64,000 bases of DNA from contig NZ_CAAJGL010000090.1 of NCBI RefSeq assembly GCF_900996225.1, positions 372,001-436,000 of the forward strand, in the 5' to 3' direction. Position 1 is the first letter of the stretch, and every line of letters starts with the position of its first letter. Below the pieces are notes generated by a model. That model saw only the letters and a list, made by a program, of their open reading frames with translations. It was not told where the DNA came from and did not search any database. Both the position numbers and the translations under genes were made by a program. This DNA comes from Paraburkholderia sp. BCC1884. Its GTDB lineage: Bacteria; Pseudomonadota; Gammaproteobacteria; Burkholderiales; Burkholderiaceae. Below, one piece after another: positions 8,488-16,832 of the stretch.

Positions 8488-9882
8488 TCACTTGCCGATG
8501 CAGAACCTGCTGAAAATCACTCCGAGCAGGTCGTCCGAGCTGAATTCGCCGGTGATCGAATTCAATTGGTCCTGCGCCAGACGCAACTCCTCGGCGAATA
8601 GATCAAGCGCCTGCGAGTTCTGATCGGCGTGCGCGGCCGCCGTCGCCAGATGCTCCTGGGCGGCGCGCAGCGCAATCAGATGGCGCTCGCGCGCGAGGTA
8701 GACGCTCTCCGCGCCCGCTTGCCAGCCGGCGATTCGAAGCAGCTCGGCGCGCAACAGCGCGACACCGTCACCCTGTTTGGCCGAGAGCCGCACTTCGCTG
8801 AGGTCGCGGTCGGCATCGAGCGCTTGTGTCGTCGGCGGCAGGCCGGTCAGATCTGTCTTGTTGAGCACGCGCACGACCGGCACACCGCCCGGAAAGCGTG
8901 CGGCGATCGCGTGGTCTTCGGCGGTCATGCCGGTACGGGCATCGAGCAGATGCAGCACCACGTCCGCACGCTCGATTTCACCCCACGTGCGCGCGATGCC
9001 GATCTTTTCCACTTCGTCGTCCGTATCGCGCAGGCCGGCGGTGTCGATCACATGCAGCGGAATGCCCTCGATCTGGATGGTTTGCGCGACCTTGTCCCGT
9101 GTGGTGCCGGCGATCGGCGTGACGATAGCCAGCTCGGCGCCCGCCAGCGCGTTCAGCAGCGACGATTTGCCGACGTTCGGCTGTCCGGCCAGCACCACCG
9201 AGAGTCCTTCGCGCAGCAATGCGCCCTGCCGCGCTTCGCTCAACACATGCGCGAGGCGCTCGCGAATTCGTGTGAGCTTGCCGCGGGCGTCGGCGGCTTC
9301 GAGGAAGTCGATCTCTTCCTCGGGGAAGTCGAGCGTTGCTTCAACCAACATCCGCAGCGTAATGACGTCCTCGACTAGCGCGTGAATGTCGCGCGAGAAC
9401 GCACCGTCGAGCGAGCGGCCCGCCGAACGCGCGGCGGCTTCTGTGCTCGCTTCGATCAGATCGGCGACGGCCTCGGCTTGCGCCAGATCGAGCTTGTCGT
9501 TGAGAAACGCGCGACGGGTGAATTCTCCGGGCTCGGCAAGGCGCAGACCGAACGCGCGACCGGCGTCGATGCAACGCTGCAGCACGAGTTGCAGCACGAC
9601 CGGGCCGCCATGGCCTTGCAGTTCGAGCACGTGCTCACCGGTGTAGGAATGCGGCGCCGGGAAGTACAGGGCGATACCGCGGTCGAGTGCGTTGCCGGTG
9701 TCATCGAGAAACGGGACGTAGCTTGCGTGACGCGGAGCCAGCGAATGGCCGGTGAGAACCTGTATCAGCGGTTGCGCTGCAGCCTCTCCCGCGCGACCGA
9801 ACGAAATCCGCACGACGCCGATGCCTCCCCGGCCTGGCGCAGTGGCAATGGCGACGATCGGATCGGAATCGGTGGTGAGCAT
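8488..9882 (-). CDS. mnmE: tRNA modification GTPase MnmE
   Basis: A 464-residue protein of normal family length. MnmE and MnmG make the carboxymethylaminomethyl group on wobble uridine 34. The N-terminal folate-binding domain (IVAIATAPGRGGIGVVRIS) and helical domain enclose a Ras-like G domain with GQPNVGKSSLLN, DTAGL and NKTDL. The C-terminus ends in the diagnostic FCIGK, whose Cys is part of the catalytic motif. The 3' end is intact although an integrase stub sits just beyond it. The gene lies downstream of the yidC cluster in the same orientation, as is common in Gram-negatives. Confidence 0.97.
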   Translation of the reverse strand: MLTTDSDPIVAIATAPGRGGIGVVRISFGRAGEAAAQPLIQVLTGHSLAPRHASYVPFLDDTGNALDRGIALYFPAPHSYTGEHVLELQGHGGPVVLQLVLQRCIDAGRAFGLRLAEPGEFTRRAFLNDKLDLAQAEAVADLIEASTEAAARSAGRSLDGAFSRDIHALVEDVITLRMLVEATLDFPEEEIDFLEAADARGKLTRIRERLAHVLSEARQGALLREGLSVVLAGQPNVGKSSLLNALAGAELAIVTPIAGTTRDKVAQTIQIEGIPLHVIDTAGLRDTDDEVEKIGIARTWGEIERADVVLHLLDARTGMTAEDHAIAARFPGGVPVVRVLNKTDLTGLPPTTQALDADRDLSEVRLSAKQGDGVALLRAELLRIAGWQAGAESVYLARERHLIALRAAQEHLATAAAHADQNSQALDLFAEELRLAQDQLNSITGEFSSDDLLGVIFSRFCIGK

Positions 9883-10150
9883 GGGAGGGCGTGGTCAGAG
9901 GAGATTCGAAATGCCCGGTTGGGTGGGCGTGGGCATTGTAACGTGGGCATTCCACCGAACCCGCCGCGGTCGAGATCCTTGGCCTCGGCAAGATTTCATA
10001 AGATGAATTGAGATTTATCTTAAATGGGCTAAGATGAGCTTGGCGTCAACTGAGACAGATCGACGCGTCCGTTGGCTTGAAACCCACGTCACAGCGAGAA
10101 AAAACGACTTTCTGTAAAATCGTCCAATGCGTTATTTGATGGTCATTTCA

Positions 10151-10164
10151 GGCTAAAAGTAGCC
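10151..10164. promoter_or_regulatory. small inverted repeat upstream of the XRE gene
   Basis: GGCTA-AAAG-TAGCC is a perfect 5-base inverted repeat 67 bases before the XRE start. The same stretch (9995-10190) is AT-rich and repeats AAGATGA/AAGATGAG, with a facing ATCTT. Such dyads are the usual targets of XRE-type repressors, so autoregulation is plausible. This is inference from position only. Confidence 0.35.
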
Positions 10165-10231
10165 TATATGAGTTCAATTGTAGCTTAAGTGGTTGTCCAC
10201 TGATTATGCGCCGAATTGCACAATCGGGCCC

Positions 10232-10633
10232 ATGCCAACCTCCAAAGAAAAAGCTGCCTTCGCCAAACGGTTGAAGGACTCACTCCCCAAGGACGTCAAG
10301 GGCGGGACCGACTTGGCCAGGGAATTCGACAAACGCTACAAGAACGGGCCGCCCGTTTCGCCGCAGACGGCGCACAAGTGGTACACGGGTACGACGATTC
10401 CCAAGCCCGACAAATTGCAGACGCTGGCCGACTGGTTGCAGATCGATGTGCACTGGCTGCACTACGGTCCCGCGCCATCGGGCAAGCTCAAGCCGCTCGC
10501 GAAAGGTGAGAAATATCCGCCTTCGCCGGAGACGATCGAACTGGCGTCGCGGCTCGAAGGTTTGTCGGCTCGCCAGCGCAATCTGGTCGAGGAAATGATC
10601 ACCGAGTTCTACGGCGGCGCGGAGGAGGGCTAG
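10232..10633 (+). CDS. XRE-family transcriptional regulator
   Basis: The ATG at 10232 gives 133 residues; an in-frame TTG at 10193 is possible but would add residues with no domain value. The N-terminal half is a lambda-repressor-like helix-turn-helix (AAFAKRLKDSL, GGTDLAREFDKR, SPQTAHKWYTGTTIP, DKLQTLADWLQID). It is followed by a WLHYGPAP linker, common in phage-derived repressors of Burkholderia. The C-terminal part is helical (LSARQRNLVEEMITEFYGG) and has no peptidase domain, so this is not a LexA-type switch. The regulated genes are unknown. It is a lone gene with its own terminator. Confidence 0.8.
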   Translation: MPTSKEKAAFAKRLKDSLPKDVKGGTDLAREFDKRYKNGPPVSPQTAHKWYTGTTIPKPDKLQTLADWLQIDVHWLHYGPAPSGKLKPLAKGEKYPPSPETIELASRLEGLSARQRNLVEEMITEFYGGAEEG

Positions 10634-10653
10634 ACGAGAACGCAGCGCCAATG

Positions 10654-10689
10654 AAAAAAGCCGCCCGGTTTGCACCGGGCGGCTTTTTT
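10654..10689. terminator. bidirectional intrinsic terminator
   Basis: AAAAAAGCCGCCCGG and its complement, separated by TTTGCA, make a 15-base stem with A and T runs on the two sides. It ends the XRE gene on the plus strand; read on the minus strand it lies just beyond yidC. Confidence 0.92.
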
Positions 10690-10758
10690 GCGGCGTGATC
10701 CGAGTTTGGCGACCCGCGGCGGGCTTAACCGCCGCCCGCCTCAGCCGCCACCACGATC

Positions 10759-12417
10759 TCAGGCCGCTTTCACTTTCGACTTACCCATCATCCGCGTGAT
10801 GTAGTACTGCTGGGCGATCGACAGTACGTTGTTCACGACGTAGTACAGCACCAGACCGGCCGGGAAGAAGAAGAACATGACCGAGAACGCGATCGGCATG
10901 AACATCATCATCTTGGCTTGAACCGGGTCCGGCGGCGTCGGGTTCAGCCTGGTCTGCAGGAACATCGAGACGGCCATCAGCACCGGCAGGATGAAGAACG
11001 GATCCTGTTGCGACAGATCGTGAATCCAGAGAATCCACGGCGCGCCGCGCATTTCCACCGACGACAGCAATACCCAGTACAGCGAGATGAACACCGGAAT
11101 CTGAATCACGACCGGCAGACAGCCGCCGAACGGATTGACCTTCTCGGTCTTGTACAACTCCATCAGCGCCGAGTTCATCTTCTGCGGATCGCCCTTGAAG
11201 CGTTCGCGCAGCGCTTGCATACGCGGCGTGATCGCCTTCATGCGCGCCATCGACTTGTAGCTCGCAGCCGACAGCGGGAAGAACACGGCCTTGATCAGCA
11301 GCGTGAGCAGCACGATCGACCAGCCCCAGTTGCCGACATAGCTGTGGATCTTCTCGAGCAGCCAGAACAACGGCTTCGCGATGATCGTGACCCAGCCATA
11401 GTCCTTCACCAGCTCCAGACCCGGCGCGATGCCTTCGAGCATGCGCTCTTCTTCCGGACCGGCGAACAGGCGCGCGGAGACATCGACTGTCTGGCCCGGG
11501 GCAATCGTCGCCACCGGTTCCTTCACGCCGACGCGGTACAGCGCCGGATCGATCTTCTCGACGTAGATGTCGCGCTTCGCACCCTGCTGCGGAATCCAGG
11601 CCGACGCGAAGTAATGCTGGACCATCGCCACCCAGCCGTTGTCGGCCGAGGTCGCGTAATCCTGCTTGTTCTTGTCGATGTCGCTGAACGTCATCTTCTG
11701 GAAGTGATGCTGGTCGGTGTAGACAGCCGGCCCGATGAACGTGTGCGAGAAGCGCGGCGTTTCCACCGGCTGATCGTCACGCACCAGTTCCATGTAGACC
11801 GACGGCGTCACCGGCGTGCTGCCGACGTTCTGGATCTTCGTGTCGACGCCGATCACATAGCTGCCACGCGTGAACGTGTAGGTCTTGATGACCTTCACGC
11901 CACCCTTCACCGGCGACTCGAAGCTGAGCTGGAACGACTTTTCGTCGCCCGTCAGATCGTGCGGCTGATTCGGCAGCGGCGTGTAGATGTCGTTGTGATT
12001 CGGGAAATCGCCGCCGAGCAGACCCGTGCGCGCCAGATACGTGTGGCTCGCGGTGCGGTCGAACAGCGTGATGACCAGATCCGGCTGCTTGCCGTCGCCC
12101 TTGTTGACGAGCGACAGCTTCGACAGCGTGCCGCCGCGGGTGTCGATCTCGCCGCTATAGACGTCGGTGCTGAACTTGATCAGTTGCGATTGAGCGGCCG
12201 CCGGCGCGTTGCCCGGAGCAGCTGCGTTCGTCGCCGGCAAATCGGCGGGCTGGGTTCCCGGCGTCGTGGTTCCCGGTGCGGCGCTACCGACCGTTTTGGT
12301 CGGGTTGGCGCTCGGGAAGAACATCGACGGGCGTCCGTGGTCGCGTTGCCAGTTGTCGAACAGCATGACCGCTGACATGAAAAAGATGACCCATAGGACG
12401 GTGCGTTTGATATCCAT
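10759..12417 (-). CDS. yidC: membrane protein insertase YidC
   Basis: A 552-residue protein of the Gram-negative type. A first membrane helix (VLWVIFFMSAVMLFDNW) is followed by a Pro/Thr/Ala linker, a large periplasmic beta domain, and the conserved insertase core with further helices: WSIVLLTLLIKAVFFPLSAASYKSM, then FGGCLPVVIQIPVFISLYWVL and IAFSVMFFFFPAGLVLYYVVNN. It inserts and folds inner-membrane proteins alone or with SecYEG. It lies directly behind yidD, rnpA and rpmH in the conserved order. Confidence 0.97.
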   Translation of the reverse strand: MDIKRTVLWVIFFMSAVMLFDNWQRDHGRPSMFFPSANPTKTVGSAAPGTTTPGTQPADLPATNAAAPGNAPAAAQSQLIKFSTDVYSGEIDTRGGTLSKLSLVNKGDGKQPDLVITLFDRTASHTYLARTGLLGGDFPNHNDIYTPLPNQPHDLTGDEKSFQLSFESPVKGGVKVIKTYTFTRGSYVIGVDTKIQNVGSTPVTPSVYMELVRDDQPVETPRFSHTFIGPAVYTDQHHFQKMTFSDIDKNKQDYATSADNGWVAMVQHYFASAWIPQQGAKRDIYVEKIDPALYRVGVKEPVATIAPGQTVDVSARLFAGPEEERMLEGIAPGLELVKDYGWVTIIAKPLFWLLEKIHSYVGNWGWSIVLLTLLIKAVFFPLSAASYKSMARMKAITPRMQALRERFKGDPQKMNSALMELYKTEKVNPFGGCLPVVIQIPVFISLYWVLLSSVEMRGAPWILWIHDLSQQDPFFILPVLMAVSMFLQTRLNPTPPDPVQAKMMMFMPIAFSVMFFFFPAGLVLYYVVNNVLSIAQQYYITRMMGKSKVKAA

Positions 12418-12447
12418 GCGTTGTCTCAGTGTCGATGGAACGGCGCG

Positions 12448-12678
12448 TCAGCGCTTTTCAGAAGTGGGAGGCGGGACGAGATCGATGCCGCCCGCGGAAA
12501 ACGGGTGGCAACGGCAAATACGCCTGGCGGCGAGATAAGTCCCGCGCGCGGCGCCATGATACTGGATTGCTTCGCGCGCGTAATCAGAGCAGGAAGGGTA
12601 AAAACGGCACCGGTTGCCGAGCATTGGGCTGACGGCAACCTTGTAGAAGCGCAATAAAGCGATGAGTACCGTTTGCAT
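12448..12678 (-). CDS. yidD: YidD membrane-insertion efficiency factor
   Basis: The ATG at 12678 gives 76 residues starting MQTVLIALLRFYKVAVSP; a longer frame exists but the family starts here. The conserved CRFYPSCSDYAREAI and CRCHPFSAGGIDLVPP motifs, with their cysteines, are diagnostic of YidD (DUF37). YidD is a small, membrane-associated amphipathic protein that assists YidC. The gene ends 30 bases before yidC, so they are probably co-transcribed. Confidence 0.93.
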   Translation of the reverse strand: MQTVLIALLRFYKVAVSPMLGNRCRFYPSCSDYAREAIQYHGAARGTYLAARRICRCHPFSAGGIDLVPPPTSEKR

Positions 12679-12766
12679 GGCTGGTGCGGCCGGACGGCGC
12701 CGCGCAACGTGGAGTACCGGGCGACGCCCGTGCAGCCAAGCTGCGACGCGGGCAGTCACTTGAGCG

Positions 12767-13267
12767 TCATTCCGTCTTGGGCGCTTCCGCGGGCGGCGCC
12801 TCGCGACGGACGATTTCGCGCGCTGCCTTGTCGAGCAACGCCTCGATTTCGCTGCGGCACAGCGCCTTTAACGGCGGCGACGATGCGCTCGGCAAAGCTT
12901 TCTTGTCGAAGCGCGTGTGCAGACGCAGCAGCACATCCCAACCGCCGAATTCCGCGCGACGCAGCCGGAAGGCCTCGCGTGCGAGTCGACGTACCAGATT
13001 ACGCGTGGCCGCGCGCGGCGCATACTTCTTGCCGATCACGAGCCCCAGGCGAGCGTCGTTGCCGGTGGGCCGACCGTACACCACGAAGTGTGGAGTGCGG
13101 CGCCACGGGCGCAAACGAAAAACGGATGAAAATTCATCCGTTTTCAGTAGCCTTGCGGCTTTAGGGAAGGCGGCTTGCGCTCGCAACGGAACCGAGCCCA
13201 GTTGCGGCGCCCCTGCCGCTCCCCCGTCACCGCGGGCTTCGCCTGTTGACACAGACAGAGCGTGCAA
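12767..13267 (-). CDS. rnpA: ribonuclease P protein component
   Basis: RnpA binds the catalytic RNase P RNA and helps mature tRNA 5' ends. The domain begins at AAFPKAARLLKTDEFSSVF and carries the family signature as ATRNLVRRLAREAFR, in which RNxxKR reads RNLVRR. The frame is open to an ATG at 13267, only 14 bases past rpmH, giving 166 residues. That adds about 30 Gly/Ala-rich residues not usual for RnpA. A TTG at 13186 would give a normal-length protein, so the true start is uncertain. There is a C-terminal Pro/Ala tail (EAPPAEAPKTE). Confidence 0.92.
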   Translation of the reverse strand: MHALSVSTGEARGDGGAAGAPQLGSVPLRAQAAFPKAARLLKTDEFSSVFRLRPWRRTPHFVVYGRPTGNDARLGLVIGKKYAPRAATRNLVRRLAREAFRLRRAEFGGWDVLLRLHTRFDKKALPSASSPPLKALCRSEIEALLDKAAREIVRREAPPAEAPKTE

Positions 13268-13281
13268 TCCGCTGGCCTGCC

Positions 13282-13416
13282 TTAGATGGCGAGACGCTTG
13301 CGGCCCTTCGCGCGACGTGCGTTGATGACCTTGCGGCCACCTGCAGTCTTCATGCGAACGCGGAAGCCGTGGGTACGCTTGCGACGGGTAACGGAAGGTT
13401 GGTAAGTACGTTTCAT
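13282..13416 (-). CDS. rpmH: 50S ribosomal protein L34
   Basis: A 44-residue, very basic protein translated by hand on the minus strand: it starts [19 protein letters not shown] and ends [10 protein letters not shown]. This is the complete L34 sequence pattern. It is the first gene of the leftward rpmH-rnpA-yidD-yidC block and faces away from dnaA, the classical origin-side arrangement. Confidence 0.98.
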
Positions 13417-13799
13417 GTTGCTCTCACTTGATCGAAAAATAACCGCGCGATCATCGCTGAAAGCGCAATGGCCGGTGGTTTACTGAATTGGTTTTCGCGG
13501 AACCCGCTATTTAAACCCGTTTTCCGTTGGCCGTCAATAGTTTAGCCTGGTTCGGCCATGCGCCGGGCCGGCTTCGCCAGATGATCCGTCCCTGTGGATA
13601 ACTCCCTTGCGGGTAGCATTTGGCGTTAGAATCTCGCCTTACTTCCCAAAAATCCTGCACGCCGCTCCGGCTCGCTTGCCCCGCAAACCCTTGTGGCACA
13701 AGCGCCTGGAGCCGTTACGCCTGGCTGCTCAGGGCCTTGTTGCGCGCACGCGACAGGGGCAGCGGCGACCGCCGTGCACACCATAACGACAGCAACTCG
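13417..13799. promoter_or_regulatory. rpmH-dnaA divergent intergenic region with one DnaA box
   Basis: This 383-base gap separates divergent rpmH and dnaA. It holds one perfect DnaA box, TGTGGATAA at 13593-13601, and some AT-rich sequence near 13505-13550. I find no second perfect box, no box cluster and no tandem AT-rich 13-mers. It can serve as the autoregulated dnaA promoter. Whether it is also the chromosomal origin is doubtful on this evidence alone. Confidence 0.6.
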
Positions 13800-15395
13800 A
13801 TGAACGATTTCTGGCAACACTGTTCCGCATTGCTGGAGCGTGAGCTTACGCCCCAGCAGTACGTGACGTGGATCAAACCGTTGGCCCCGGTCGCCTTCGA
13901 CGCCGCTGCGAACACGCTTAGCATCGCCGCGCCGAACCGCTTCAAGCTCGACTGGGTCAAGAGCCAGTTCTCCGGCCGCATCGCGGACATGGCCCGCGAT
14001 TTCTGGCAAGCACCGGTCGACGTGCAATTCGTGCTGGATCCGAAAGCCGGGATGCGCGCGCCGCAGGCTACGTCTTCGCCGGCGCCGGTTCGTCACACTT
14101 CGTCCGCACCGATGGGCGGCAATCCCGGCGGCGGCGCTGCGGTCGACGCGGCCGTCGGTGCTGTGCAAGCGGCGCACGCCGCGCGCGCTGGCGGGCTGAA
14201 CGCCGCCGCGCAGCAACATGCGAACGCGCGCGCGGCATCGGCCGCCGCCGACGACGCAGCCGACCTCGATCTACCCAGCCTCGACGCGAACGAAGCGGCC
14301 GCCGCACGCCGCACGTGGCGTCCGGGGCAGAGCGCGAGTTCGAATGGCAGCGGCGAAAACGACTCGATGTACGAGCGTTCGAAGCTGAACCCGGTCCTGA
14401 CCTTCGACAACTTCGTGACAGGTAAGGCCAACCAGTTGGCGCGCGCCGCGGCGATTCAGGTCGCGGATAACCCCGGCATCTCGTACAACCCGCTATTCCT
14501 GTATGGCGGTGTCGGGCTCGGCAAGACTCACCTGATCCACGCAATCGGCAACCAGCTTCTGATGGACAAGGCCGGCGCGCGGATTCGCTACATCCACGCG
14601 GAACAATATGTGTCCGACGTGGTGAAGGCGTACCAGCGCAAGGCGTTCGACGAATTCAAGCGCTACTACCACTCGCTCGACCTGCTGCTGATCGACGATA
14701 TTCAGTTCTTCTCGGGCAAGTCGCGCACGCAAGAGGAATTCTTCTACGCGTTCGAGGCGCTGGTCGCGAACAAGGCGCAGGTGATCATCACCAGCGACAC
14801 GTATCCGAAGGAAATTTCGGGGATCGACGACCGCCTGATTTCGCGCTTCGACTCGGGACTGACCGTGGCGATCGAGCCACCCGAGCTGGAAATGCGCGTC
14901 GCGATTCTGATGCGCAAGGCGCAATCGGAGTTTGTGAGCCTGAGCGAGGACGTCGCGTTCTTCGTGGCCAAGCATCTGCGGTCGAACGTGCGCGAACTCG
15001 AAGGCGCACTGCGCAAGATCCTCGCGTACTCGAAGTTCCACGGCCGCGAAATCACGATCGAACTGACCAAAGAAGCGCTGAAAGACCTGCTGACGGTGCA
15101 GAACCGCCAGATCTCGGTGGAAAACATCCAGAAGACCGTAGCTGATTTCTACAGCATCAAGGTCGCGGACATGTATTCGAAGAAGCGTCCCGCGAACATT
15201 GCGCGGCCGCGACAGATCGCGATGTATCTGGCGAAGGAGTTGACGCAGAAGAGCTTGCCGGAGATCGGCGAGCTGTTCGGCGGGCGCGACCACACCACCG
15301 TGCTGCACGCGGTGCGCAAGATTGCCGACGAGCGTAGCAAGGACGCGCAACTGAACCACGAATTGCACGTTCTGGAGCAGACGCTGAAGGGCTAG
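13800..15395 (+). CDS. dnaA: chromosomal replication initiator DnaA
   Basis: The ATG at 13800 gives MNDFWQHCSALLERELTP, the expected domain I start; the protein has 531 residues. Domain I is followed by an unusually long Ala/Gly-rich domain II (about residues 85-180). The AAA+ domain III has GGVGLGKTHL (Walker A, near residue 235) and LLIDDIQF (Walker B). Domain IV ends in the DnaA-box-binding signature GGRDHTTVLHAVRKI. It opens the origin and represses its own promoter; a DnaA box lies 199 bases upstream. dnaN and gyrB follow in the standard order. Confidence 0.98.
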   Translation: MNDFWQHCSALLERELTPQQYVTWIKPLAPVAFDAAANTLSIAAPNRFKLDWVKSQFSGRIADMARDFWQAPVDVQFVLDPKAGMRAPQATSSPAPVRHTSSAPMGGNPGGGAAVDAAVGAVQAAHAARAGGLNAAAQQHANARAASAAADDAADLDLPSLDANEAAAARRTWRPGQSASSNGSGENDSMYERSKLNPVLTFDNFVTGKANQLARAAAIQVADNPGISYNPLFLYGGVGLGKTHLIHAIGNQLLMDKAGARIRYIHAEQYVSDVVKAYQRKAFDEFKRYYHSLDLLLIDDIQFFSGKSRTQEEFFYAFEALVANKAQVIITSDTYPKEISGIDDRLISRFDSGLTVAIEPPELEMRVAILMRKAQSEFVSLSEDVAFFVAKHLRSNVRELEGALRKILAYSKFHGREITIELTKEALKDLLTVQNRQISVENIQKTVADFYSIKVADMYSKKRPANIARPRQIAMYLAKELTQKSLPEIGELFGGRDHTTVLHAVRKIADERSKDAQLNHELHVLEQTLKG

Positions 15396-15615
15396 GCAAG
15401 CCGCCTGGAAAAAACGACCTGTTTATTTCCAAACTCGCCCCCATTTTAGTGAGGCGGTTCTGTTTTCAGGCACAATACAGGTTTAACCGCCCGGCGGCCG
15501 CGGGCGGAATTCACGCCGTGACGGGCGCTGCGTGGCGCCGGCGGGGAGCCACGGCTGTGTGCGGGAAAGCTTACCTGGCAAGGCGCGCAGGCCGTTATAT
15601 CAACGAAGGAACTCT

Positions 15616-16719
15616 ATGCAACTGGTCAAGACCGAACGCGATAACCTCCTCAGGCCGCTGCAAACTGTGAGCGGCATCGTCGAACGCCGCCATACGTTGC
15701 CGATCCTCGCCAATTTGCTGATTACCAAGAACGGCCCCGACGTGTCGTTCCTGTCCACCGACCTCGAGTTGCAGATCACCACGCGTGCGGATTTTGGCGT
15801 GGGCGGCGATTCGGTGGCGACCACGGTGGCAGCAAGAAAGCTCCTCGACATTCTGCGCGCCATGCCCGACGGGCAGGTCACCCTCACGCTGAACGACAAG
15901 CGTTTGACCGTGCAATCCGGCAAGAGCCGCTTTGCGCTGCAAACCCTCGCCGCGGACGAGTTTCCCACGGTCGCGCAAGCTAAAGACTACGGCGCGAACC
16001 TCGTGGTTCCCCAAAAGACGTTCCGCCAGTTGCTCGGCATGGTCCATTTTTCGATGGCCCAGCAGGACATTCGCTACTACCTGAACGGCATGTTGCTGGT
16101 GGTGGACGGCGACCAGTTGATGGCGGTCGCGACCGACGGCCACCGTCTGGCGTTTTCGTCGATGAAGATCGAGGGCACGTTCGCGCGTCAGGAAGTGATC
16201 ATTCCGCGCAAGACGATTCTGGAATTGCAGCGTCTGCTGGAAGACATCGACGACACGCTGAAGATCGACATCGCGCAAACGCAGGTGAAGTTCACGTTCG
16301 GCCAGGTCGAACTGGTGTCGAAGCTGGTGGAAGGCAAATTCCCCGACTTTCAGCGCGTGATTCCGAAGTCGCACAAGAATCAGTTTTTGATCGGCCGTGA
16401 AGAACTGCAGCGCTCGCTGCAACGTGCCGCGATTCTGACGTCGGACAAATTCAAGGGCGTGCGCTGCATCATCGAGCCGGGCCAGCTGAAGATCATGTCG
16501 ACCAACGCCGATCAGGAAGAGGCGCAGGAAGAACTGGAAATCGCGTACGACGGCGACAGCGTCGATATCGGGTTCAACGTCACGTATCTGCTCGACGTGC
16601 TCGCGAACCTGAAGGTCGATATGTTGCAGGTGAGCCTTGGCGACGCCAGCTCCAGCGCGTTGATCACGATTCCCGAGAACGACGAGTTCAAATACGTAGT
16701 GATGCCGATGCGCATCTAA
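15616..16719 (+). CDS. dnaN: DNA polymerase III beta sliding clamp
   Basis: The ATG at 15616 follows GAAGGA at a 5-base spacing and gives MQLVKTERDNLLRPLQTVSG; 367 residues is the family norm. Three clamp folds are present. The end, NDEFKYVVMPMRI, matches the conserved beta-clamp C-terminus that forms part of the binding pocket for polymerases. The 220-base gap after dnaA probably contains its own promoter. A terminator-like hairpin follows. Confidence 0.98.
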   Translation: MQLVKTERDNLLRPLQTVSGIVERRHTLPILANLLITKNGPDVSFLSTDLELQITTRADFGVGGDSVATTVAARKLLDILRAMPDGQVTLTLNDKRLTVQSGKSRFALQTLAADEFPTVAQAKDYGANLVVPQKTFRQLLGMVHFSMAQQDIRYYLNGMLLVVDGDQLMAVATDGHRLAFSSMKIEGTFARQEVIIPRKTILELQRLLEDIDDTLKIDIAQTQVKFTFGQVELVSKLVEGKFPDFQRVIPKSHKNQFLIGREELQRSLQRAAILTSDKFKGVRCIIEPGQLKIMSTNADQEEAQEELEIAYDGDSVDIGFNVTYLLDVLANLKVDMLQVSLGDASSSALITIPENDEFKYVVMPMRI

Positions 16720-16743
16720 CGCGTCCAACACCAGGAACACACC

Positions 16744-16772
16744 AAGGGGCGCAGCGCCCCTTTGGCGTTTTT
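16744..16772 (+). terminator. terminator between dnaN and gyrB
   Basis: AAGGGGCG and CGCCCCTT form a tight hairpin at 16744-16762, and a run of five T lies at 16768-16772. The five bases between stem and T-run make it a moderate rather than ideal terminator. Confidence 0.65.
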
Positions 16773-16832
16773 ATGGTGTTTTGAAAAGTCCCGAGCAGCA
16801 ACCTTGCAGTAACGCAGAACCGGAAAAAATCC

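Noticed and set aside
13417..13799. rpmH-dnaA gap as a full origin
   Set aside because: Only one perfect DnaA box and no repeated AT-rich 13-mers; kept as the dnaA promoter with the origin question open.
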